38,117 bases of DNA, from NCBI GenBank assembly GCA_902781305.1, contig CACZIV010000015.1, positions 1 through 38,117 of the forward strand, written 5' to 3'. The position numbers and the translations under genes were made by a program. The stretch comes from Pseudoselenomonas ruminantium. Its GTDB lineage: Bacteria; Bacillota; Negativicutes; Selenomonadales; Selenomonadaceae. The notes under the pieces are model-generated. The model was not told the DNA's origin and ran no database searches. It saw only the letters and a program-made list of their open reading frames with translations. Positions within the stretch are counted from its first letter, which is position 1. Each line of letters opens with the position of its first letter. Of the stretch, positions 32,491 through 38,117 are shown piece by piece.

Positions 32491-34662
32491 ATGAAAAAAA
32501 ATGGGAGTATTCGTCAGCAAGTGCAACGGTTGCTGTTCCTTTGCAGCGTGGTATCCTTGCTTTTGCTCGGCGGGATTGCCTTGTTGGGCATGATGGGGGC
32601 CAGGGAAAATTCCCGGCAGAGTGGTTATGAAATGGGCGAAGAAGCAGCCTTGACGGTCAGCAGTACACTTAGAACAGAAGCAGAAGAACGCATGCAGCTG
32701 CTGGCCTCGGAACGGGCTGCGCAAATCGGTTTGGAACTGCAGCGTATTGCTGACCGTACGGATCTTATTCGTAGTGAAATCAGTTGGATTTTTGAACATC
32801 CAGGGGATTATACCTTGCGGAGCATTTCGGAACCGCGCCGGGAAAATGCCGGAAAACTGGTGCCTCAGCTCGAATTTGCCGCAGGACTGGATCGTGGAGC
32901 ACTAGCTCAGGAGATTGGGCTGATGGCCAATTCGCAGGATATTATGTTACAGGTAGCCAGGCAAAATGGTGAAGGTACAGTGATTAGTGCCGCATCAAAA
33001 AATGGTTTTACCATTTCCGTGGATAGAGACTCTGCTGTACGTTTTACCACGCCGGATGCAGTGTCCCCTGCGCCTTTTGATGGTACCAGTCGTCCTTGGT
33101 ACAAATTGGCAGAGCAGACGGGAAAGGCTGTTTTTACCGATGTTTATGCAGACAGCTTTACGGGGGGGCTGCGAATTGCTCGTACGATGCCCTATCAAGT
33201 TAACGGAGATTTTGCTGGTGTTGTGGTCATATCCTCTTATCTGGAAGGTATCAGTCAGCTAGTGCTGAATGCCCAGGCTGAAACCTGCTTTGTGGTGGAT
33301 AAGAATGGGCAGCTGCTCTTTTTCAAAGACGAGGCAGGGATGCTCAAGAGCCATGTACAGCCGCAGATGGATTTGCGTACCATATCCAATGAGAGCATGG
33401 TAAAAGCAGTTTCCAATATGACTGAAGGAAAAATTGGTGCCTGTACCATAAGCATTGACGGCAAGGATTTTTATTTGGCGTATGCCCCCATCACGCAGAC
33501 CGGCTGGAGCTTTGCCGCTGCCTTGAATGCGGAAGATGTGCTTGCTACCGAAGCGAAAGCTCGTACGGATGTGTTGGCCATAGCTAAAGAAAATATTGAG
33601 GATATGGATGCCCATATGACCAAAGTAATTTTGGCTATGGCTGTGGTCATTGTGCTGATTATCCTCTTTGTCAGCTGGCAGGGCAGGCGTATGGGCGACC
33701 GTTTTGTTCATCCGATTTTGGACCTTTCCGATGGCGTGCGGGAGATAGCCAGCGGTAATCTGGACAAAAAACTGGATATCCGTACTGGGGATGAAATCGA
33801 ACATCTTTCTGTCTGTTTCAATGCCATGACAGATGAACTACAGAGCTACATGAAAAATCTTACCCGGATAACGGCTGAAAAAGAGCGAATTGCTACGGAG
33901 CTCAATGTCGCCACAAACATTCAGGAAAGCATGCTGCCCAGTATTTTCCCGCCTTTCCCCGGTTGTCCAGATATTGATATCCGAGCTACAATGCATGCGG
34001 CCAAAGAGGTCGGTGGTGATTTTTACGATTTTTATATGCTCGATGAAAACCATATCGTTGTGACCATTGCCGATGTTTCCGGTAAAGGCGTACCAGCGGC
34101 CCTCTTTATGGTTATTTCCAAGACTATCTTGAAAAATTTTGCTTTGACGATGACCGGAGAAGATGATTTGGCGGCCGTAGTCGCCTGCACCAATGACCAA
34201 CTGTGCCAGAACAATGATGCGATGATGTTTGTCACCGCCTTCGTGGGCATGTTGGATATTACTACCGGGAAATTTACTTATGTAAATGCCGGTCACAATC
34301 CGCCGTTGGTTTACCATCGCCGGGAAGGCAAGTTCTCCTATATGGATGTCAAGCGCAATTTTGTGTTAGGCGGCATGGATGAACTGACCTTCCAGCAGCA
34401 GGAAATCATGTTGGAACGGGGCGATAAACTGTTCTTGTATACAGATGGTGTTACCGAAGCGCTTAGCGAAGATGAAGAGCTTTATGGTGAAGAACGTCTG
34501 GAAAAATGCTTGAATGGTATGGATGTAGAACATACGGATCTAAGCGGTATTTTGGATACGGTGCAAAAATCCTTGGCTGCCCATGTACAAGAGGCCGAAC
34601 AATCCGATGATATTACCATGCTGGCTTTAGAATACAAGGATGCATGCGAAACGGAGGGATAA
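32491..34662 (+). CDS. Cache-HAMP-PP2C (SpoIIE/RsbU-type) receptor phosphatase 1
   Basis: A 723-residue transmembrane serine/threonine phosphatase. Order: membrane helix 13-36, extracytoplasmic double-Cache sensor about 40-375 (with RPWYKLA at 201-207), second helix 379-396, HAMP 397-450, short coiled coil, and PP2C-type phosphatase 495-715. Metal-binding aspartates are intact: Asp510 (VGGDFYDF), Asp528 (IADVSGKGVPA), Asp652 (YTDGVTEA), and Asp706/707 (QSDDITM). Such enzymes dephosphorylate STAS-domain antagonists in partner switching. It starts 4 bases after the racemase-like gene, with GGGGAAGGTGAG as ribosome site; the longer frame from 32434 overlaps that gene and is not supported. Confidence 0.93.
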   Translation: MKKNGSIRQQVQRLLFLCSVVSLLLLGGIALLGMMGARENSRQSGYEMGEEAALTVSSTLRTEAEERMQLLASERAAQIGLELQRIADRTDLIRSEISWIFEHPGDYTLRSISEPRRENAGKLVPQLEFAAGLDRGALAQEIGLMANSQDIMLQVARQNGEGTVISAASKNGFTISVDRDSAVRFTTPDAVSPAPFDGTSRPWYKLAEQTGKAVFTDVYADSFTGGLRIARTMPYQVNGDFAGVVVISSYLEGISQLVLNAQAETCFVVDKNGQLLFFKDEAGMLKSHVQPQMDLRTISNESMVKAVSNMTEGKIGACTISIDGKDFYLAYAPITQTGWSFAAALNAEDVLATEAKARTDVLAIAKENIEDMDAHMTKVILAMAVVIVLIILFVSWQGRRMGDRFVHPILDLSDGVREIASGNLDKKLDIRTGDEIEHLSVCFNAMTDELQSYMKNLTRITAEKERIATELNVATNIQESMLPSIFPPFPGCPDIDIRATMHAAKEVGGDFYDFYMLDENHIVVTIADVSGKGVPAALFMVISKTILKNFALTMTGEDDLAAVVACTNDQLCQNNDAMMFVTAFVGMLDITTGKFTYVNAGHNPPLVYHRREGKFSYMDVKRNFVLGGMDELTFQQQEIMLERGDKLFLYTDGVTEALSEDEELYGEERLEKCLNGMDVEHTDLSGILDTVQKSLAAHVQEAEQSDDITMLALEYKDACETEG

Positions 34663-34684
34663 TATGCAGGGTAGGTGATGGTTG

Positions 34685-36853
34685 ATGAAGCGGACAAGTA
34701 TTCGCAAGCAGTTACAAAGGCTATTGTTTCTTTGTAGTATAGTTTCCCTGTTTTTACTTGGCGGGATTGCCCTGCTGGGGATGATGGGGGCGAGGATAAA
34801 TTCCACCGAAAATGGCTATGAAATGGGTGCCAAGGCAGCTGAAACGGTTAGTGATACACTGAAACAGGAGGCTGAGGACCGTTTGCAGCTCCTGGCAGCA
34901 GAAAGAGCCAGCTATATTGGCCTGGAAATGCAGCGCATTGCTGACCGTACTGAACTGATCCGCAAGGAAATGAACTGGATTTTAAGCCATGAGAGCGAGT
35001 ATCCACAGCGCAGCATAGCGGAACCAAACAGAGAAAATGCAGGGAAATTTGTTCCGCAACTGGAATTTGCCGCAGGTCTGAATCGGGAGGCTTTAGCACA
35101 TGAAATCGGACTGACGGCCAATATACAGGACGTGATGATGCAAGTGGCCATGATGAATGGCGAAGATACGATTATCAGTGCAGCCTCAAAGAATGGTTTT
35201 ACGATAACCGTTGATACGAATTCTGCTGAACGTTTTACAGCACCGGAAGATGCAAAGCCCCGCTACTTTGACGGCACCGGCCGCCCATGGTACAAATTGG
35301 CCAAAGAACAGGGGAAACTCACGTTTACCAATGTTTATATGGCCAAATTTGCGCACAAATTAAGCATTGCCTGTACAGTACCGTATCAGGCACAGAATGA
35401 ATTTGCCGGCGTTGTGGCCATGTCGACCTCGTTGGATAAAATAAGTCAGCTGGTGTTGAATACGCAGGCAGAAACCTGTTTTGTCGTGGATAATAAAGGT
35501 CAGATGCTTTTATACAAAGATGATACGGGTATCATTAAAGAGCAACTGCAAACGGATAGGGGAAATAATACACTGTCCAATGCAGGCATAGAAACAGCTG
35601 TCCATAAAATGACGGCAGGGCAAAGTGGTGTCTGCAACATAACGATTGATGGGAAGAATTTTTATTTGGCCTATGCACCCATCAAACAGACCGGTTGGAG
35701 CTTTGCCGCAGCACTGGATGCAGAAGATGTATTGGCTACAGAAACCAAGACTCGTACGGATGTGTTGGCTTTGGCCAAAAAAAACGTTGAGGCTATGGAT
35801 GCCCATATGACCAAGGTGATTTTGGTCATGGCTGTAGTCATTGCGCTGATCATTTTTGTGGTTAGTTGGCAGGGGCAGCGCATGAGTGAGCGTTTGGTCC
35901 GGCCCATTTTAAATCTTGCTGACGGCGTGCGGGAGATTGCTAACGGCAATCTGGATAAAAAGCTCTCTATTCATACCGGTGATGAAATAGAGCAATTGGC
36001 GGACAGCTTCAATGTGATGACCGCTGAACTGCAAACCTATATGCGTAATCTTACGCGGGAAACGGTGGAAAAAGAACGTATTGCCACGGAGTTGAATGTG
36101 GCAAATAGAATTCAGGAAAGCATGCTGCCCAATATCTTTCCGCCATTTCCTGAACGCAGTGATTTTGACATTTATGCCATCATGCATGCGGCGAAGGAAG
36201 TGGGCGGAGATTTCTACGATTTTTATCTGCTGGATGATAATCATTTGATGATTACCATAGCGGATGTTTCCGGCAAAGGTGTGCCCGCTGCGCTCTTTAT
36301 GGTTATATCGAAAACGATTTTGAAAAATTTTGCCATGACGATGACTGGAAACGATGATTTGGCGGCAGTGGTATCTTGTACGAACGATCAGCTGTGCCAA
36401 AACAATGATGCGATGATGTTTGTTACCGCTTTTGTGGGGCTGCTCGATATTCAGACGGGGAAATTTGTTTATGTCAATGCCGGGCATAATCCGCCATTAG
36501 TTTATCGTCATAAGACGCAGCAATTTTCCTATATGGAAGTCAAACGCAATTTTGTCTTAGGGGGTATGGATGAATTGGATTATCAGGCGCAGGAAATGAT
36601 GCTGGAGCCTGATGATAAACTGTTTTTCTATACCGATGGGGTTACGGAGGCCTTGAATGAAGCAGAAGAACTTTATGGTGAAGAACGCTTGCTGACATGT
36701 TTGAATGAGGCAGGTGCAGAGCAGCTTGACTTGAAAGGATTGCTGACTGCTGTGCAAAAATCATTGGCGGCTCATGTGGGTGAGGCTGAGCAATCAGATG
36801 ATATCACCATGATGGTTTTGGATTATCAAGGCAAACAGACTGGGGAGGTGTAA
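34685..36853 (+). CDS. Cache-HAMP-PP2C receptor phosphatase 2 (paralog)
   Basis: A 722-residue paralog of the preceding gene with the same layout, and strong identity in the first membrane helix (LLFLCSIVSLFLLGGIALL), HAMP and phosphatase domains. The sensor region is the most diverged part, pointing to a different ligand. All PP2C motifs persist (VGGDFYDF, IADVSGKGVPAALF, YTDGVTEA, SDDITMM). It starts 22 bases after its sister with GGTAGGTGATGG upstream. Duplication in tandem and sensor divergence suggest two inputs onto one output. Confidence 0.93.
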   Translation: MKRTSIRKQLQRLLFLCSIVSLFLLGGIALLGMMGARINSTENGYEMGAKAAETVSDTLKQEAEDRLQLLAAERASYIGLEMQRIADRTELIRKEMNWILSHESEYPQRSIAEPNRENAGKFVPQLEFAAGLNREALAHEIGLTANIQDVMMQVAMMNGEDTIISAASKNGFTITVDTNSAERFTAPEDAKPRYFDGTGRPWYKLAKEQGKLTFTNVYMAKFAHKLSIACTVPYQAQNEFAGVVAMSTSLDKISQLVLNTQAETCFVVDNKGQMLLYKDDTGIIKEQLQTDRGNNTLSNAGIETAVHKMTAGQSGVCNITIDGKNFYLAYAPIKQTGWSFAAALDAEDVLATETKTRTDVLALAKKNVEAMDAHMTKVILVMAVVIALIIFVVSWQGQRMSERLVRPILNLADGVREIANGNLDKKLSIHTGDEIEQLADSFNVMTAELQTYMRNLTRETVEKERIATELNVANRIQESMLPNIFPPFPERSDFDIYAIMHAAKEVGGDFYDFYLLDDNHLMITIADVSGKGVPAALFMVISKTILKNFAMTMTGNDDLAAVVSCTNDQLCQNNDAMMFVTAFVGLLDIQTGKFVYVNAGHNPPLVYRHKTQQFSYMEVKRNFVLGGMDELDYQAQEMMLEPDDKLFFYTDGVTEALNEAEELYGEERLLTCLNEAGAEQLDLKGLLTAVQKSLAAHVGEAEQSDDITMMVLDYQGKQTGEV

Positions 36854-36856
36854 GGC

Positions 36857-37282
36857 GTGACAAACGCTGAAATAAAAAAATTGGTCTTGGAGGCTAAAGT
36901 AGAAAATCTTGTCGCAGTGAATGAATTTGTGAACGAAATTTTACAGCCTTTAAATTGTTCCATGAAAATCCAGATGCAGCTGGAACTGGCTGTAGAGGAA
37001 ATCTTTGTCAATATTGCCAACTATGCTTATGGGGAGAGCACGGGCAAGGCATTTATAACGGGCAGGGTTTTGGAAAATCCCCTGCGCTTGGAATTGGTGT
37101 TTATGGATGAAGGGACTCCTTACAATCCTCTGGCGCGCAAGGACCCGGATTTGGAACAGAAAATGGAAGACCGTGCCATTGGCGGACTCGGGATATATCT
37201 GGTCAAAAAAAATGTAGAAGAAATAGCGTATTCCTACCAAGAGGGAAAAAATGTTCTTACCTTATGCAAACATATCCAGTGA
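36857..37282 (+). CDS. RsbW/SpoIIAB-like serine kinase (anti-sigma regulatory factor family)
   Basis: A 141-residue stand-alone GHKL ATPase. The N-box is complete with its asparagine (LAVEEIFVNIANYAYG, Asn52). The G1 motif is MDEGTPYNP and the G2 motif is GGLGIYLVKK, so nucleotide binding should be intact, unlike in the MATE-fused copy. The start is GTG after GGGGAGGTG, 3 bases past the PP2C stop. In known systems such a kinase phosphorylates a STAS protein and binds a sigma factor or other target; neither is encoded in the window. A weak terminator follows at 37290. Confidence 0.9.
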   Translation: MTNAEIKKLVLEAKVENLVAVNEFVNEILQPLNCSMKIQMQLELAVEEIFVNIANYAYGESTGKAFITGRVLENPLRLELVFMDEGTPYNPLARKDPDLEQKMEDRAIGGLGIYLVKKNVEEIAYSYQEGKNVLTLCKHIQ

Positions 37283-37289
37283 GATAAGA

Positions 37290-37313
37290 CCTTGCCCCTG
37301 GCAAGGCCTTTCC
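37290..37313 (+). terminator. Weak terminator after the partner-switching operon
   Basis: CCTTGCC (37290-37296) and GGCAAGG (37300-37306) form a short GC-rich hairpin followed only by CCTTTCC. Confidence 0.5.
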
Positions 37314-37353
37314 TGTATAATGGTAGGCGTAACCATTCACGCGGAGGTGTATC

Positions 37354-37830
37354 ATGCAGAAGCGCAGACTTATTATAGGTGGGATTCTCGGCCTGGTTTT
37401 GGCTGGGGGAGGTGTGTTTTGGCTTAACACATCTTCAAATGTGCCTGCTCAGCAGCAGATAACAGAAACCACGGTGGCTACCCGGGCGGAAAATGTCCCC
37501 AATCCCGATAAGCTGACACCGCCCCAAGCGGCTCAGCGGCAGGAAAAACCAGCGGTAAAGCCCATAAAAGATGTTTTTGTCTACAGTCTTGAAGGTGAGC
37601 AGGTCTTTATTGTGGCCGGCTCGGTGACAGCGGATAAGAAAAATCACCAATGGCAGGCGCAGATAAAAAACGTCAACCGTAAAGGACAGGCACAACCGGT
37701 ACAGTCCGTGATGTTTAAGCAGGAGGGCAATCAGATTCTGACCTGTAATGCGGACGGCAAATGGCGTAATATTGATGAAATGGACAAGACAATTTTTAAT
37801 AAAGTTGTCGATATTTCGGGGACGTATTGA
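37354..37830 (+). CDS. Membrane-anchored hypothetical protein
   Basis: A 158-residue protein with one N-terminal hydrophobic segment (about residues 6-25, LIIGGILGLVLAGGGVFWL), a Pro/Gln/Ala-rich linker to about residue 70, and a small C-terminal domain (VFVYSLEGEQVFIVAGSV). I do not recognise its family; the last part looks like a small beta domain. The ATG follows GCGGAGGTG. A possible promoter is TTGCCC (37292-37297) with TATAAT (37316-37321) at an 18-base spacing, overlapping the previous terminator. Confidence 0.7.
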   Translation: MQKRRLIIGGILGLVLAGGGVFWLNTSSNVPAQQQITETTVATRAENVPNPDKLTPPQAAQRQEKPAVKPIKDVFVYSLEGEQVFIVAGSVTADKKNHQWQAQIKNVNRKGQAQPVQSVMFKQEGNQILTCNADGKWRNIDEMDKTIFNKVVDISGTY

Positions 37831-37871
37831 TGAATTGACTAAAGTTTTTTTAAAAAAGTGCATTTTAGGTG

Positions 37872-37900
37872 TTGACAAGCGGATACCTTATCCGTATAAT
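37872..37900 (+). promoter_or_regulatory. Strong promoter for the tRNA operon
   Basis: TTGACA (37872-37877) and TATAAT (37895-37900) are consensus boxes separated by 17 bases, about 40 bases before tRNA-Asp. Confidence 0.92.
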
Positions 37901-37940
37901 AATATATGTCGCTGAACGACAGCAGCAAAAAAGTAAAGAC

Positions 37941-38017
37941 GGCCCGGTAGTTTAGTTGGTTAGAATGCCGCCCTGTCACGGCGGAGGTCAGGGGTTCAAG
38001 TCCCCTTCGGGTCGCCA
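37941..38017 (+). tRNA. tRNA-Asp (GTC), CCA encoded
   Basis: 77 bases including CCA, with acceptor arms GGCCCGG and the complementary TCGGGTC (two G-T pairs). D-arm and T-arm sequences are standard (GGTTCAAGTCC), and the anticodon GTC is at 37975-37977. Confidence 0.95.
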
Positions 38018-38019
38018 CT

Positions 38020-38095
38020 GCGGAAATAGCTCAGTTGGTAGAGCATCACCTTGCCAAGGTGGGGGTCGCGAGTTCGAGTCTCGTTTTCCGCTCCA
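38020..38095 (+). tRNA. tRNA-Gly (GCC), CCA encoded
   Basis: 76 bases including CCA. Acceptor GCGGAAA pairs with TTTCCGC, a GTTCGAGTC T-loop is present, and the anticodon GCC is at 38053-38055. It lies 2 bases after tRNA-Asp. Confidence 0.95.
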
Positions 38096-38101
38096 TATTA
38101 T

Positions 38102-38117
38102 GGCGACATAGCCAAGT
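38102..38117 (+). tRNA. Start of a third tRNA, probably tRNA-Cys, cut by the window end
   Basis: GGCGACATAGCCAAGT matches the beginning of bacterial tRNA-Cys (acceptor 5' strand plus the GCCAAGT D-arm). The anticodon lies outside the window, so identity is tentative. Confidence 0.6.

Noticed and set aside
1-38117. CRISPR array, insertion sequence, prophage or integrase
   Set aside because: No regularly spaced direct repeats and no transposase, integrase or phage structural genes were seen. The palindromic elements have no coding capacity.

Overview
The window looks like the chromosome of an anaerobic Negativicute of the Selenomonas type (inferred from gene content, not from a search). It has roughly even base composition, strong Shine-Dalgarno sequences, and nearly all genes on the + strand. 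Gene content includes a tig-clpP-clpX-lon-engB block as in Firmicutes, oxygen-sensitive pyruvate formate-lyase, a siroheme-decarboxylase (Ahb-type) gene pair, and no mobile-element or phage genes.

Region 1 (1-4515): the tail of a tRNA hydroxyuridine methyltransferase runs into a U32-family tRNA hydroxylation protein. An intergenic 200-bp palindrome follows, then acylphosphatase, type II dehydroquinase, a frameshifted Xaa-Pro peptidase and a secreted SIMPL-domain protein. Region 2 (4516-13168): trpE-trpG behind a promoter with twin ATGTTAAC sites, a secreted WG-repeat protein, an orphan short GspE/PilB-type ATPase, a Cof-type HAD phosphatase, and an envelope group (ComEC-like metallohydrolase lipoprotein, DUF3006, AMIN-amidase, GerMN lipoprotein). 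Region 3 (13169-20263): tig, clpP, clpX, lon and engB, with about 600 bp of palindromic repeats between lon and engB. Region 4 (20264-24968): ahbA-ahbB-like genes, an exported HAD phosphatase, a class I/II aminotransferase and two small unknown proteins. Region 5 (24969-28626): a ZTP riboswitch with its terminator, then pflB, pflA and a glyoxalase I.

Region 6 (28632-37313) is the most unusual. A minus-strand acyltransferase 3 gene is divergent from a tightly packed five-gene set: a MATE transporter fused to a degenerate RsbW-like ATPase domain, a DapF-fold two-cysteine racemase-like enzyme, two paralogous Cache-HAMP-PP2C (SpoIIE) receptor phosphatases, and a stand-alone RsbW-like kinase with an intact N-box. 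Start-stop overlaps and gaps of a few bases suggest one operon that couples extracellular sensing, partner-switching phosphorylation, a small-molecule enzyme and an exporter. No STAS antagonist is encoded in the window. Region 7 (37354-38117) has a small membrane-anchored protein and a tRNA operon (Asp-GTC, Gly-GCC, start of a probable Cys) behind a near-consensus promoter.

Two genes near the left end carry apparent small rearrangements: a 28-bp tandem duplication in the peptidase and a probable junction deletion between the methyltransferase and U32 genes. They could be real lesions or assembly errors.
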